Part shown: piece after piece, positions 15,953-26,446 of the stretch
How positions within the stretch are numbered: the first letter of the stretch is position 1
Layout of the letters: every line of letters starts with the position of its first letter
Assembly: GCA_012730045.1 (NCBI GenBank)
Contig: JAAYBR010000147.1
Coordinates: 1-44,746, forward strand
Length of the DNA stretch: 44,746 nt
Direction: 5' to 3'
From: Candidatus Hydrogenedentota bacterium
GTDB lineage: Bacteria > Hydrogenedentota > Hydrogenedentia > Hydrogenedentales > CAITNO01
The notes under the pieces: model-generated
Databases searched by the model: none
What the model was told of the DNA's origin: nothing
Seen by the model: the letters and a program-made list of their open reading frames with translations, nothing else
Made by a program: the position numbers and the translations under genes

Positions 15953-17608
15953 ATGACTGTTTCCCGCGCCGCAGCCCTGTCTTTTGCCGGCCTGTTCCTG
16001 TGCCTGTCCGCCTGCGTGTCCCCCGGGGACGCCCGTGCGGAGGACAAAACGGTCTCCGCCGATGTCGTTGTCTACGGCGGCACGGCCGGCGGCGCGGCGG
16101 CCGCCGTGCAGGCGCGGCGCATGGGAAAGACGGCGGTGCTCGTGGAGCCGGGCGCGCACATCGGCGGCCTCACCAGCGGCGGCCTCGGCGCCACGGACAT
16201 CGGGAACAAGGGGGCCATCGGCGGCGTCTCCCGCGAGTTCTACCGCCGCGTGAGGGCGCACTACGAGACGCCGGAGGCGTGGACCCATGAGAAGCCTGGG
16301 GACTACCAAAACCCCCGGAAGACCCCGAACGAAGACGCCATGTGGACCTTTGAGCCGAAGGTGGCCGAGGCGATCCTGCGCGACATGCTCCGCGAGGCGG
16401 GGGTGGAGGTTGTCTGCGGCGAGCGCATGAGGCGCCCGGGCGGCGCGGTGAAAGAGGGCGCGCGGCTCACGGCGGTGGTCATGGAGAGCGGCCTCACGGT
16501 GCGGGGCCGGTGCTTCATTGACGCCACCTACGAGGGCGACCTGATGGCCGACGCCGGGGTGGACTTCACCGTGGGCCGCGAGGCCGGGGCGGACTACGGC
16601 GAGGACCTCAACGGCGTGCGCACGGCCCAGGCCAAATACCACCAGCTCATGCGCGGCATAGACCCCTGGCGCGTGAAGGGCGACCCGTCCAGCGGGCTCC
16701 TGCCCGGCATCCAGCCCGGCGGCCCCGGGGAGGAGGGGTCCGGCGACCGCCGCGTGCAGGCCTACAACTTCCGCATGTGCCTGACCGACCTTCCCGAAAA
16801 CCGCCTGCCCTGGGCGAAGCCCGAAGGCTACGACCCCCTGCGCTACGAGGTGCTCCTGCGCAACTTCGAGGCCGGCGAGACCCGCGCCCCCTGGAACCCC
16901 ATCCTCATGCCCAACCGCAAGACGGACGTGAACAACAATTTCGGGTTCTCCACCGACAACATCGGCATGAACTATGGCTGGCCCGGGGCGGACTACGCCG
17001 CGCGCGAGGCGATGTTCCAGGAGCACCTGCTGTACCAGCGCGGGCTCATGTGGACCCTCGCCAACGACCCGCGCGTGCCCGCGGACATCCGGGAAAAGGT
17101 CTCCCAGTGGGGCCCCTGCCGCGACGAGTTCCCCGAGCACGGCGGCTGGCCGCACCAGCTCTACGTGCGCGAGGCGCGCCGCATGCGGTCGGAGTACGTC
17201 ATGACCCAGCACAACTGCCAGGGCCGGGAGACGGCCGACGACCCCGTCGGCCTGGCCGCCTACACCATGGACTCCCACCACGTCCAGCGCTACGTCACCG
17301 CCGACGGCGACGTGCAGAACGAGGGCGACGTGCAGGTCGGCAAGTTCCCGCCCTACCCGATTTCCTACAAGTCCCTGCGCCCGCGCCGGGCGGAATGCGA
17401 GAACCTCCTCGTGCCCGTGTGCCTGTCCGCCTCCCACATCGCCTACGGCTCCATCCGCATGGAGCCCGTGTTCATGGTCCTCGGCCAGTCCGCCGCCACG
17501 GCCGCCTGCCAGGCCCTCGACGCCGGCGTCCCCGTCCAGGACATAGACTACCCCGCCCTCCGCGCCCGCCTCGAACAGGACGGCCAAATCCTCGCCTGGA
17601 AGCCGTGA
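15953..17608 (+). CDS. Exported FAD-dependent oxidoreductase (FAD_oxidored family)
   Basis: A 551-residue flavoprotein. Residues 1-21 are a signal peptide with a lipobox-like LSA-C21, so it may be lipid-anchored. The dinucleotide-binding fold starts at about residue 37 (VVVYGGTAGGAAAAVQA, then VLVEPG), followed by GGLTSGGLG. The far C-terminal part has the family's MEPVFMVLGQSAATAA FAD-contacting segment. This family is abundant in Planctomycetes, Lentisphaerae and Acidobacteria, often near sugar-degradation genes, but substrates are largely unknown. The ATG has GGAG seven bases upstream. It ends the four-gene run that begins with the phosphatase-like gene. Confidence 0.85.
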   Translation: MTVSRAAALSFAGLFLCLSACVSPGDARAEDKTVSADVVVYGGTAGGAAAAVQARRMGKTAVLVEPGAHIGGLTSGGLGATDIGNKGAIGGVSREFYRRVRAHYETPEAWTHEKPGDYQNPRKTPNEDAMWTFEPKVAEAILRDMLREAGVEVVCGERMRRPGGAVKEGARLTAVVMESGLTVRGRCFIDATYEGDLMADAGVDFTVGREAGADYGEDLNGVRTAQAKYHQLMRGIDPWRVKGDPSSGLLPGIQPGGPGEEGSGDRRVQAYNFRMCLTDLPENRLPWAKPEGYDPLRYEVLLRNFEAGETRAPWNPILMPNRKTDVNNNFGFSTDNIGMNYGWPGADYAAREAMFQEHLLYQRGLMWTLANDPRVPADIREKVSQWGPCRDEFPEHGGWPHQLYVREARRMRSEYVMTQHNCQGRETADDPVGLAAYTMDSHHVQRYVTADGDVQNEGDVQVGKFPPYPISYKSLRPRRAECENLLVPVCLSASHIAYGSIRMEPVFMVLGQSAATAACQALDAGVPVQDIDYPALRARLEQDGQILAWKP

Positions 17609-17640
17609 CAGCCGGCAGATTCCCCGCGCACAAGAAGAGC

Positions 17641-17706
17641 GAACATGGATGAACAGGATGCGCAGGATTGTTTGTCTCATCCTGTCCATCCTGTTTATCC
17701 ATGTTC
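17641..17706 (+). repeat. Inverted repeat of GGATGGACAGGATG type
   Basis: A left arm at 17641-17669 and right arm at 17678-17706 are complementary at about 26 of 29 positions around a short loop. The arms are built of GGATGnACAGGATG motifs. A related but not identical inverted repeat is at 26194-26265. It may also work as a transcription end for the FAD oxidoreductase gene. Confidence 0.75.
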
Positions 17707-17727
17707 CCTCTTCCTGGCCCCGGACAA

Positions 17728-18026
17728 GGCCAGCGAGACGCTGGCGGTACGGGGGTGGGCAGGCGGGGGCTGTTGCGTACCGCCGCCGTCCCGGCGGCCT
17801 TGTCTTCGGGCCTCGCGCCAGACCGGCGTCCGGAACGAAAGACGAGGCCAGCGGGACGCTGGCGGTACGGGGGGGAGAAGACAGGGCCAGCGGGACGCTG
17901 GCGGTACGGGGGCGGGCAGGCTGGGCTGTTGCGTAGCGCCGCCGTCCCGGCGGCCTTGTCTTCGGGCTCGCGCCAGACCGGTGCTTGGAAAGGAAGACAG
18001 GGCCAGCGGGACGCTGGCGGTACGGC
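17728..18026 (+). repeat. Palindromic direct repeats (GCCAGCGGGACGCTGGC)
   Basis: The palindrome GGCCAGCGGGACGCTGGC followed by GGTACGG occurs four times, at 17728, 17846, 17885 and 18001. Two long units (17728-17845 and 17885-18000) share a further 90 bases, including CCGCCGTCCCGGCGGCCTTG and CTCGCGCCAGACCGG, and flank a 39-bp short unit. The whole array is non-coding and ends 19 bases before the -35 box of the gap promoter. Confidence 0.8.
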
Positions 18027-18044
18027 CCGCTGTTGGCCCGAAAG

Positions 18045-18074
18045 TTGACATTTAATTGGGCGGCGTGCGATACT
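18045..18074 (+). promoter_or_regulatory. Promoter of the gap operon
   Basis: Consensus TTGACA (18045-18050), 18-base spacer, GATACT (18069-18074). It would give a 5' leader of about 280 nucleotides before gap. The leader has GC-rich partial inverted repeats (for example CCCCAACCCC with GGGGTTG near 18168-18199), but I recognise no riboswitch. Confidence 0.6.
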
Positions 18075-18362
18075 TCCGGCAATTCTGAATGGTGTGAAAG
18101 GGCGTTTCCGGTCAGTGGCGGGAGCGCGGGACGAGTCTAATGGGGCGTTTTTCAGGGTTGATGCCGCCCCAACCCCTCTCTCAGCACCTTCGGGGTTGCG
18201 GTGTATTTCCGCGTCGGGGTACGTGTTTTTCCGCTTTTGCCTTCCGGGTTCCCGGGGACACAGGGTTCCGGGCGGGGGGCAGGGGACGTTTGGCCAAAAG
18301 GACGACCCGGGTGATGGTAGCCCCGGGCGCAACGAAACAGTTCACGAAAGGAACAGAGCATC

Positions 18363-19358
<996 letters not shown>

Positions 19359-19378
19359 GCGGATTGCGCGTGAATTCC

Positions 19379-19407
19379 GGGGCCGCGCCGCAGGGCGCGG
19401 CCCCTTT
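19379..19407 (+). terminator. Hairpin terminator/attenuator between gap and pgk
   Basis: A perfect 11-bp stem (GGGGCCGCGCC with GGCGCGGCCCC), a four-base loop and TTT. With such a short T run it may reduce rather than end transcription, or protect the gap mRNA end. Confidence 0.6.
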
Positions 19408-19445
19408 CCAAAAACAGACCGGCCTTTGAACGACGGGTGAACGAC

Positions 19446-20687
19446 ATGACGATGAAGAAGTTGGGCATCGAGGATCTGGACCTTGCGGGCAAGACCGTGC
19501 TCATGCGCGTGGACTTCAACGTGCCGCAGCACGCGGACGGGACGGTGCGCGACGACATGCGCATCCGGGCCGCGCTGAAGAGCATCAACTACGTCCGCGA
19601 CCACGGCGGGAAGCTGGTGCTCATGTCGCACCTGGGCCGCCCGAAGAAGGTGAAGGACGACCCGGCAAAGCTGGCGCTGCTGAGGATGGACCCCGTGGCG
19701 GACCACCTTCGGTCGCTGGTGGGCGGCAACGTGACGAAGCTGGACGAGGTGGCCGGGCCGGCCGTGGAGGCCGCCGTGGCCGCCATGCAGCCGGGCGACA
19801 TCATCCTGCTGGAGAACACGCGCTTCCATCCGGGCGAGGAGAAGAACGACCCCGAACTGTCGCAGCAGCTGGCGAAGCTGGGCGACGTGTATGTGAGCGA
19901 CGCGTTCGGCACGGTGCACCGGGCCCACGCGTCCACCGAGGGCGTGACGCGGTATGTCGCGCAGAGCGCGGCGGGCTTCCTTGTGGCGAAGGAGATGGAG
20001 TATTTCGGCAAGGTGCTCCAGTCGCCGGAGCGGCCGCTGGTGGCGATCCTGGGCGGCGCGAAGGTGTCGGACAAGATTTTGGTGATTGACAACCTGCTGA
20101 ACCTGGTGGACACGCTGGTGATCGGCGGCGGCATGGCCTACACCTTCATGAAGGCGAAGGGCATGGAGATCGGGAACTCGCTGCTGGACAAGGACGGCGT
20201 CGAGGTGGCGGCGAAGGCGATGGAGAAGGCCGCGGCGCAGGGCGTGAAGCTGATGCTGCCGGTGGACTTCAAGATCGCGGACGCGTTCGACAACAGCGCG
20301 AACACGCAGATTGTGGCGGCGGACGCCATCCCGGCGGGGTGGGAGGGCCTCGACATCGGCCCCGAGACCGTCAGGCTGTTCACGGACGAGGTCAACCGCG
20401 CGGCCATGATCGTGTGGAACGGCCCCGTGGGCGTGTTTGAGATGCCGAATTTCGCCGTGGGCACGCGCGCCCTGGCGGACGCCATGGCGTCGTGCAGGGG
20501 CGTGACGATCATCGGCGGCGGCGACACGGCCGCGGCGGTGATCCAGTTCGGCCTGGCCGACAGGATGTCCCACGTGTCCACCGGCGGCGGCGCGTCGCTG
20601 GAGATGCTTGAGGGCAAGGAGCTTCCGGGCCTGGTGGCCCTGACGGACAAACCGGGCGGCTGCGGCTGCTGCTGCTGCGGCGGCTGA
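19446..20687 (+). CDS. pgk: Phosphoglycerate kinase with Cys-rich C-terminal tail
   Basis: A monomeric PGK of 413 residues that makes ATP and 3-phosphoglycerate from 1,3-bisphosphoglycerate. Seen motifs: VLMRVDFNVP, the substrate-binding MSHLGRPK, ENTRFHPGEEKND, SDAFGTVHRAHAST, the hinge region with NGPVGVFE, and the C-terminal nucleotide-site GGGDTAAAV and HVSTGGGASLEMLEGKELPG. The normal protein ends a few residues after LPGLVAL. This one adds a tail ending GGCGCCCCGG with five cysteines. Start choice is uncertain: ATG 19446, ATG 19452 or GTG 19437 are all in frame and GGGTGA is the only weak ribosome site. It lies between gap and rpsO. Confidence 0.95.
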   Translation: MTMKKLGIEDLDLAGKTVLMRVDFNVPQHADGTVRDDMRIRAALKSINYVRDHGGKLVLMSHLGRPKKVKDDPAKLALLRMDPVADHLRSLVGGNVTKLDEVAGPAVEAAVAAMQPGDIILLENTRFHPGEEKNDPELSQQLAKLGDVYVSDAFGTVHRAHASTEGVTRYVAQSAAGFLVAKEMEYFGKVLQSPERPLVAILGGAKVSDKILVIDNLLNLVDTLVIGGGMAYTFMKAKGMEIGNSLLDKDGVEVAAKAMEKAAAQGVKLMLPVDFKIADAFDNSANTQIVAADAIPAGWEGLDIGPETVRLFTDEVNRAAMIVWNGPVGVFEMPNFAVGTRALADAMASCRGVTIIGGGDTAAAVIQFGLADRMSHVSTGGGASLEMLEGKELPGLVALTDKPGGCGCCCCGG

Positions 20688-20777
20688 GCGCCCGAAAACC
20701 CCTACCCGCGGCCCGGCCGTTCGACACACCGACGGCGCGCCTGGCCCCGGGCGAACCAGAAGGAAAAGGTGAAGAAG

Positions 20778-21047
20778 ATGCCCCTGACGAAAGAGAAGAA
20801 AGAGGAACTGATCAAGAAGTACGGCAAGGCCGAGGGCGACACGGGCTCGCCGGAGGTGCAGGCGGCGCTCCTGACGGAGCGCATCCTCCACCTGACCGAG
20901 CATTCCAAGGCCCACCCCAAGGACCATGCCACGCGGCGCGGCCTGCTGAAGCTGGTCGGACGCCGCCGCCACCTGCTGGACTACGTCCGCAAGTGCGACG
21001 TCGAGCGGTACCGCGAGCTGGTGAAGGCGCTGGGCCTGCGCAAGTGA
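20778..21047 (+). CDS. rpsO: 30S ribosomal protein S15
   Basis: A protein of 89 residues, exactly the family length. The S15 signature runs through [36 protein letters not shown] and [13 protein letters not shown]15 binds 16S rRNA early in small-subunit assembly. The ATG at 20778 gives the standard N-terminus MPLTKEKK and has AAGGAAAAGG upstream; an in-frame GTG nine bases earlier would add three residues. rpsO directly before pnp is a widely conserved pair, and in E. coli S15 represses its own translation. Confidence 0.97.
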   Translation: MPLTKEKKEELIKKYGKAEGDTGSPEVQAALLTERILHLTEHSKAHPKDHATRRGLLKLVGRRRHLLDYVRKCDVERYRELVKALGLRK

Positions 21048-21053
21048 CCACGG

Positions 21054-21086
21054 CGCCCGGGGCGGCACCGCCGCCCCGGGCGTTTT
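21054..21086 (+). terminator. Hairpin terminator between rpsO and pnp
   Basis: A perfect 13-bp GC-rich stem (CGCCCGGGGCGGC pairing with GCCGCCCCGGGCG), a three-base loop and TTTT. It starts 7 bases after the rpsO stop. In E. coli the rpsO-pnp gap also holds a terminator and an RNase processing site; a similar role here is inference. Confidence 0.75.
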
Positions 21087-21234
21087 CCGGAACCCTCCGG
21101 CGCCCCCCGCGAAACGCGCGGGAACGGGGCCCCGGACACCGGCATCCGGACAGGAAAGAAGAAGAGAGAGAAAAAACAATGACATTATGGAACCCCATGC
21201 ATGCTGTTCCATTGTCAAGGGAGCAACAGCGAAC

Positions 21235-23535
21235 ATGGTAGAACGCATTTCAGTGATGGTCGGCTCCGATTCCGTCGAATTCGAGACCGGCCGAATCGCC
21301 AAACAGGCGCACGGCGCCGTCATCTGCCGGAGCGGCGACACGATGGTCCTTTCGGCCGTCGTGGTGGCGCCCGAATCCAAACCGGGGCAGGATTTCTTCC
21401 CCATGACCGTGGACTACCGGGAGAAGTTTTACTCGGTGGGCCAGATTCCGGGGAACTTCTTCCGGCGCGAGGCGCGCCCCTCGGAGCGTGAGATCCTCGT
21501 GTGCCGCCTGACGGACCGCCCCCTGCGGCCCCTCTTCCCCAAGGGCTTCACCAACGAGACCCTGGTCTGCCAGACGGTCCTGTCGGCGGACAACCTCCAC
21601 AACCCCGACGTGCTGTCCATCAACGCGGCGTCGGCGGCCCTGCACATCTCCAAAATCCCCCTTTCCGAGCCCATCGGCGCCGTGCGCGTCGGGTGCGTCG
21701 AGGGGGAGTTTGTCGTGAACCCGCCCATGGACCAGATGCCCGCCAGCACCCTCGACATCGTTGTCGCGGGCACCGCGGGGGCCCTGTGCATGGTCGAGGG
21801 CCTGGCGAAGGAGGTCTCAGAGGGCGTGATGGCCGACGCGCTTGAGTTTGCCCACGGCCACATCAGGAACATCGTGGCGGCGATCGAGGAGCTGCGCACC
21901 CGCGTCGGCGTCGAGAAGATGGTTTTCACGCCGCCCGTGGTTGAGGAGGAGGTGGTGGCGGACGTCGCCGCCCTCGCCGAGGCGCGCCTCAAGGAGGCCC
22001 TGGCCATCCGCGAGAAGATCCTGCGCCTCGACACGATTGACGCCGTGAAGGCGGAGACCCTTGCGGCCCTCCAGGCAAAGTACGGCGAGGAGCTGTACGC
22101 GGCGCGGGAGGCCGGCATCGGCGCGGCCTTCTCCGACCTGAAGAAGCGCACCATGCGCGGCGCGGTCATCGAGACCAGCGTGCGCATGGACGGCCGCCGG
22201 CTGGACGAGGTGCGCCCCATCACCATCGAGGTGGGGGTGCTGCCCCGGGCCCACGGCTCCGCGCTGTTCACGCGCGGCGAGACGCAGGCGCTTGTGGCGA
22301 CCACGCTGGGCACGAGCCGCGACGAGATGCGGCTGGACGAGCTCACGGGCGACAGCTTCCAGCGCTTTTTCCTGCACTATAACTTCCCGTCCTGGTCGGT
22401 CGGCGAGGTGCGCCGGATCACCGGCCCGGGCCGCCGCGAGGTGGGCCACGGCAAGCTGGCCGAGCGGGCGCTCCAGTCGGTCATGACCTTCCTGGAGGAG
22501 GGCGAGAACGCCCCGGCCCCCGAGGACGACTTCCCCTACACCCTGCGCATCGTGTCCGAGGTGACCGAGAGCAACGGCTCCAGCTCCATGGCCACGGTGT
22601 GCGGCGGGTCGCTCAGCCTGATGGACGCCGGCGTGCCGGTGTCGGCCCCGGTGGCGGGCATCGCCATGGGGATGATCAAGGAGGGTGACGAGATCCGCAT
22701 CCTGTCCGACATCCTGGGCGACGAGGACCACCTCGGCGACATGGACTTCAAGGTGTGCGGCACGGCGAAGGGCATCACGGCGTTCCAGATGGACACCAAG
22801 GTGAAGGGCCTCTCGCGCGACGTGATGGAGCGGGCGCTGGCGCAGGCCCGCGCGGGCCGCGACCACATCCTGGGCAAGATGAACGAGGCGCTCGACAAGC
22901 CGCGCTCCGACATCTCCCCGTACGCGCCGCGGATATACACCATCACGATTGATCCGGACAAGATCCGCGAGGTGATTGGACCCGGCGGCAAGGTCATCCG
23001 CGAGATCCAGAGCGCCAGCGGCGCCGAGATCGAGATCGAGGACGACGGGCGGATCCATGTGGCGGCCGTGGACAAGGCCAGCGCCGACGCGGCCATCGAG
23101 ATGATCCGCGGGATCGTCGCCGAGGTCGAGGTCGGGAAGATCTACCACGGCACCATCACGCGCCTCATGAACTTCGGCGCCTTCTGCTCCGTCTTCGGAA
23201 ACAAGGAGGGCCTGATCCACATCTCCGAGATGGCCCCGCACCGCGTCAACGAGGTCACCGACGTGCTCAACGTCGGCGACGAGGTGGACGTGAAGGTCAT
23301 CGAGATTGACAAGATGGGCCGCGTCAACCTGTCCAAGCTGGCGGCGGACATCGAACTCGGCCGGGTGGACCCGTCCGAGGTCGAGAACCGCGGCGGCGGC
23401 GACCGGGGCGGCGACCGCGGCGGACGCGGCGGCGACCGGGACCGCGGCGGGCGCGGCGGTGACCGCGGGCGCGGCGGTGACCGCGGCGGACGCGGCGGCG
23501 ACCGCGGCGGACGCGGGGGGGACCGCAGGCGGTAA
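21235..23535 (+). CDS. pnp: Polyribonucleotide nucleotidyltransferase (PNPase) with RGG tail
   Basis: A 766-residue PNPase, the phosphorolytic 3'-5' exoribonuclease of mRNA decay. Two RNase PH cores occupy about 1-225 and 310-545. The second has the catalytic D496 and D502 in [16 protein letters not shown] domain (about 555-615, [11 protein letters not shown]) and an S1 domain (about 636-702, [12 protein letters not shown]) follow. Residues 719-766 are a low-complexity tail with eleven RGG triplets separated by D, unlike most PNPases. The ATG at 21235 gives the usual N-terminus [17 protein letters not shown] lies about 12 bases upstream. A longer in-frame start at 21187 would add 16 atypical residues. 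Confidence 0.96.
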   Translation: MVERISVMVGSDSVEFETGRIAKQAHGAVICRSGDTMVLSAVVVAPESKPGQDFFPMTVDYREKFYSVGQIPGNFFRREARPSEREILVCRLTDRPLRPLFPKGFTNETLVCQTVLSADNLHNPDVLSINAASAALHISKIPLSEPIGAVRVGCVEGEFVVNPPMDQMPASTLDIVVAGTAGALCMVEGLAKEVSEGVMADALEFAHGHIRNIVAAIEELRTRVGVEKMVFTPPVVEEEVVADVAALAEARLKEALAIREKILRLDTIDAVKAETLAALQAKYGEELYAAREAGIGAAFSDLKKRTMRGAVIETSVRMDGRRLDEVRPITIEVGVLPRAHGSALFTRGETQALVATTLGTSRDEMRLDELTGDSFQRFFLHYNFPSWSVGEVRRITGPGRREVGHGKLAERALQSVMTFLEEGENAPAPEDDFPYTLRIVSEVTESNGSSSMATVCGGSLSLMDAGVPVSAPVAGIAMGMIKEGDEIRILSDILGDEDHLGDMDFKVCGTAKGITAFQMDTKVKGLSRDVMERALAQARAGRDHILGKMNEALDKPRSDISPYAPRIYTITIDPDKIREVIGPGGKVIREIQSASGAEIEIEDDGRIHVAAVDKASADAAIEMIRGIVAEVEVGKIYHGTITRLMNFGAFCSVFGNKEGLIHISEMAPHRVNEVTDVLNVGDEVDVKVIEIDKMGRVNLSKLAADIELGRVDPSEVENRGGGDRGGDRGGRGGDRDRGGRGGDRGRGGDRGGRGGDRGGRGGDRRR

Positions 23536-23566
23536 GCCTGGAGAAGCCCCTTCCTGAGGTTTTGCC

Positions 23567-23610
23567 CCGGGGCGGCGCCGTTCCGACCGAACAGCGTCGC
23601 CCCGGTTTTT
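23567..23610 (+). terminator. Terminator after pnp
   Basis: A 12-bp stem (CCGGGGCGGCGC with GCGTCGCCCCGG, one wobble), a 15-base loop and TTTTT. It lies 17 bases before the M16 peptidase start. Confidence 0.7.
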
Positions 23611-23626
23611 CCTGAACGGAGCAAGC

Positions 23627-24898
23627 ATGAACGCAGCGTCATCCCCCCGGGAGGAGGTGCGGGTGCGGCGGCTCGGCAACGGGTTCACCGTCGCGCTGGA
23701 GCCGCTTCCCTACCTGCGCACGGCCTCTTTCGGCCTGTGGGTCCGGGCGGGCTCCTCGTCCGAGGACGCCCGCACCGCCGGGGCCGCCCACTTCCTGGAG
23801 CACCTGTTCTTCAAGGGCACCGCGCGCCGCTCGGTCCACGAGCTGATGGCCGCCGTGGAGGGCCGGGGCGGGTACATCAACGCGTCCACGGGCCGCGAGT
23901 ACACCGAGCTGTACCTGCGCATCCCGTCGCACCATGTGGCCGCCGGCATGGACATCCTCGCCGAGATCGCCCGCGAGTCCCTCTTCTGCGACATGGAGAA
24001 GGAGCGCGGCGTCATTCTGGAGGAGATCGCCTCCATCGAGGACAGCCCCGAGGACCTCGTCTTCGACCTGTCCGCCGAGGCCCACTGGCCGGACCACCCC
24101 CTGGGCCGCCCCGTCGCGGGCACGGCCGCGTCCGTCTCCGCCCTCACGCGCGACGACATCGTGAACTTCTACCGCGCCTGGTACACGCCGGAGAACATGG
24201 TGTTCTCCGTTTCCGGCGGCTTCGACGAGGCGGATGTGATGGCCCGGGCGGAAAGGCTCTTCGGCGACTGGCCCGCGGCGGCGCCGCCGCCCTTTGTGTC
24301 GGAGCCCGCCTTCCGCGCCGGGGCGTCCGCGGCCGCCCGCCCCGTGTCGCAGGCGCACCTGGTGCTGACCTTCCCCGGTGTGTCCGTGTCGGACCCCCGG
24401 TACTACACGGCGTCGCTCCTGGCGAACCTGCTGGGCGGCGGGTCCACCTCGCGGCTCTTCGAGCGCATCCGCGAGGAGGAGGGCCTGGCCTACAGCGTCT
24501 ACGCCTCCCACAACTGCTACGCGCGGGCGGGCGTCTTCGACGTGTACGAGGCGGTCGCGCGGAAGCACACCCGCCGCGCGCTCGCCCTCGCCTGCGCCGA
24601 GCTGCGGCGCGCGCGCACCGAGCCCGCCCCGGCGGAGGAGGTGGCCACCAACCGCGAGGAGATCAAGGGATCCATGCTCATGTCCCTGGAGAGCTCCCTG
24701 TCCCGCGCCGCGCGCGCGGCGAAAAACCTGCTCTTTCTGGGCCGCGTGCTGGATGTCGGCGAGGTCATGGCGGGCTTCGACGCCGTCACGCCGGAGGCCC
24801 TGCTGGAAATGGCCGCGGAAACCTTCACCCCGGACCGCTGCGCCTTCATGGCGCTGCTGCCCCGGGGCATGAAACCGCCGGAGGTGGACCTGTCATGA
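23627..24898 (+). CDS. M16-family zinc metalloprotease (MPP/PqqL-like)
   Basis: A 423-residue insulinase/processing-peptidase family protein. The inverted zinc motif H55-F-L-E58-H59 is intact, with the distal glutamate in [10 protein letters not shown] (E132/E133). The C-terminal M16_C domain (about 185-360) includes the conserved [22 protein letters not shown] region (start near 266). Members degrade small peptides or process precursors; physiological substrates in bacteria are mostly unknown. No signal peptide. The ATG has GGAG five bases upstream. Linkage with rpsO-pnp and dut is seen in many bacteria. The dut gene overlaps its stop by four bases. Confidence 0.93.
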   Translation: MNAASSPREEVRVRRLGNGFTVALEPLPYLRTASFGLWVRAGSSSEDARTAGAAHFLEHLFFKGTARRSVHELMAAVEGRGGYINASTGREYTELYLRIPSHHVAAGMDILAEIARESLFCDMEKERGVILEEIASIEDSPEDLVFDLSAEAHWPDHPLGRPVAGTAASVSALTRDDIVNFYRAWYTPENMVFSVSGGFDEADVMARAERLFGDWPAAAPPPFVSEPAFRAGASAAARPVSQAHLVLTFPGVSVSDPRYYTASLLANLLGGGSTSRLFERIREEEGLAYSVYASHNCYARAGVFDVYEAVARKHTRRALALACAELRRARTEPAPAEEVATNREEIKGSMLMSLESSLSRAARAAKNLLFLGRVLDVGEVMAGFDAVTPEALLEMAAETFTPDRCAFMALLPRGMKPPEVDLS

Positions 24899-25353
24899 GC
24901 GAGCCGCGGGAGGTTGTGGTGGACATCGCGCGCGATCCGGGCACGGAGGACCTCCCCCTGCCGCGCTACGAGACGGACCACGCCGCGGGCATGGACCTGC
25001 GGGCGGCGGTCACGGAGCCGCTGACCGTCCCGCCGGGCGGGCGCGCCCTCGTGCCCACGGGCCTGCGCGTCGCCGTGCCGCCGGGCTTCGAGGCCCAGGT
25101 GCGCCCGCGCAGCGGCCTCGCCCTGAAGCGCGGGATCACCCTGCCCAACAGCCCCGGGACCATTGACGCGGACTACCGCGGCGAGGTGAAGGTCATCCTG
25201 ATGAACGCGGGGGACGAGCCCTTTGTCATCCGGCGGGGCGACCGCATCGCCCAGCTTGTGGTCGCGCCGGTGGCGCGGGCGGTGTGGCGGCCCGCCGCCG
25301 AACTGCCCCCCACGGCGCGCGGCGACGGCGGCTTCGGCCACACCGGCACCTGA
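24895..25353 (+). CDS. dut: dUTP diphosphatase
   Basis: A 152-residue trimeric-type dUTPase that converts dUTP to dUMP, keeping uracil out of DNA and feeding dTMP synthesis. All five motifs are visible: [18 protein letters not shown], the substrate loop [19 protein letters not shown] and the C-terminal [11 protein letters not shown]. The last differs from the common GFGSTG by His for Ser. The ATG overlaps the stop of the M16 gene (ATGA), a sign of translational coupling. Confidence 0.95.
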   Translation: MSEPREVVVDIARDPGTEDLPLPRYETDHAAGMDLRAAVTEPLTVPPGGRALVPTGLRVAVPPGFEAQVRPRSGLALKRGITLPNSPGTIDADYRGEVKVILMNAGDEPFVIRRGDRIAQLVVAPVARAVWRPAAELPPTARGDGGFGHTGT

Positions 25354-25360
25354 GGCGCGC

Positions 25361-26194
25361 ATGCTCGGTTTTTTGGACGAGTTCATCCTTCCCGGCACCA
25401 GCCCCTGGCTGTTCTGGCCCTTCGTGCTCACGGGGGTCATCATCCAGGGCATCAGCAAGTCCGGGTTTGCGGGCGGCGCGGGCATTTTGTCACTGCCGAT
25501 GATGATGCTCGTCATGCCGGTGGACCGCGTGCCCGCCGTGCTCCTGCCGCTGCTCATCCTGTTCGACATGAACGCCGTGTACCACCACCGGACCAACAAG
25601 GACCTGCGCCTCGTCAGGACCATCTTCTACCCCTCCCTGCTGGGCACCGCGCTGGCCACCTGGGTCTGGTACAAGGTGGGCAAGGAGGGCGTCGGCGAGT
25701 ACGGCGGCTACATCAAGCAGTTCACCGGCGTCATCGCCATCCTCTTCGCCGCCTACATCTTCGCCAAGGAGACCTCCATGAAGTGGGTGAGCGGGCGGAA
25801 GGCCGGCCCGGGGCTCGGCGTCGTGGCGGGCGTGGCCGCGGGCTTCACCTCCACCATCAACCACTCCGCCGGCCCCATCGTCAGCCTCTACATGTTCTCC
25901 CAGAATCTCGGCAAGAGCTTCTTCACCGGCACCGTCGCGTGGACCTTCGCCTGCATCAACCTGAGCAAGCTGCCCTCCTACGCGGGACTCGGGCTCATAG
26001 ACTACAGCGTGCTCAAATTCGACCTGCTCCTCCTGCCGCTGATCCCCCTCGGCTCCTGGATCGGCAAATGGATGCACCACACCGTCTCCGAGCGCGCCTT
26101 CAACTGGGTCATCTTCGTGCTGACGGTCATCGCCAGCGTGCATCTGGTGTTCGGGGTCAATCTGGTGTCGCTGGCGCTCGGGCTGGTTTTCTGA
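25361..26194 (+). CDS. TSUP (TauE/SafE) family membrane transporter
   Basis: A 277-residue polytopic inner-membrane protein with about eight hydrophobic helices. Two family-type repeats are visible, one starting QGISKSGFAGGAG (29-41) and one AAGFTSTINHSAGPIVSLYM (near 161-180). TSUP proteins export or import sulfite, sulfoacetate and related organosulfur compounds, but the substrate here cannot be told. ATG 7 bases after dut, without a strong ribosome site, so translation may depend on coupling. It is the last gene of the gap-to-TSUP run and is followed by an inverted repeat. Confidence 0.85.
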   Translation: MLGFLDEFILPGTSPWLFWPFVLTGVIIQGISKSGFAGGAGILSLPMMMLVMPVDRVPAVLLPLLILFDMNAVYHHRTNKDLRLVRTIFYPSLLGTALATWVWYKVGKEGVGEYGGYIKQFTGVIAILFAAYIFAKETSMKWVSGRKAGPGLGVVAGVAAGFTSTINHSAGPIVSLYMFSQNLGKSFFTGTVAWTFACINLSKLPSYAGLGLIDYSVLKFDLLLLPLIPLGSWIGKWMHHTVSERAFNWVIFVLTVIASVHLVFGVNLVSLALGLVF

Positions 26195-26265
26195 AATGGA
26201 CGATATGGACGGGATGGACAGGAAGGGTTGATTGCGCCTTGTCCATGGTGTCCATGTCGTCCATT
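26194..26265 (+). repeat. Inverted repeat of GATGGAC/GTCCATC type
   Basis: The left arm (about 26194-26222) carries ATGGACGATATGGACGGGAT and the right arm (26237-26265) is its imperfect complement. It starts at the TSUP stop codon and may act as a transcription end. It is related in motif to 17641-17706. Confidence 0.65.
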
Positions 26266-26354
26266 CTGTCCATCTTCTCTTCTCCTCCCTCCCCCCGGGC
26301 CCGACCCCGCGCCAGCCGAAGCATGCTCTTGGCGGAGGCGCCGGCGGGGGAAAC

Positions 26355-26385
26355 TTGCGCGCGGCGGCGGGGGTCTGACTATCAT
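26355..26385 (+). promoter_or_regulatory. Possible promoter for the alpha/beta hydrolase gene
   Basis: TTGCGC (26355-26360) and TATCAT (26380-26385) with a long 19-base spacer, 61 bases before the start codon. The same two hexamers appear separately in other promoters of this window. Confidence 0.35.
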
Positions 26386-26446
26386 GAAGGCTGCGGCCGG
26401 TCCGGCCGCCCGCCGTCATTCCACCACCACACGGGACATTATCGCC

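Noticed and set aside
15062-18082. 1006-codon minus-strand frame
   Set aside because: It spans a lipoprotein gene, a flavoprotein gene and a repeat array on the other strand, and has no recognisable domain.
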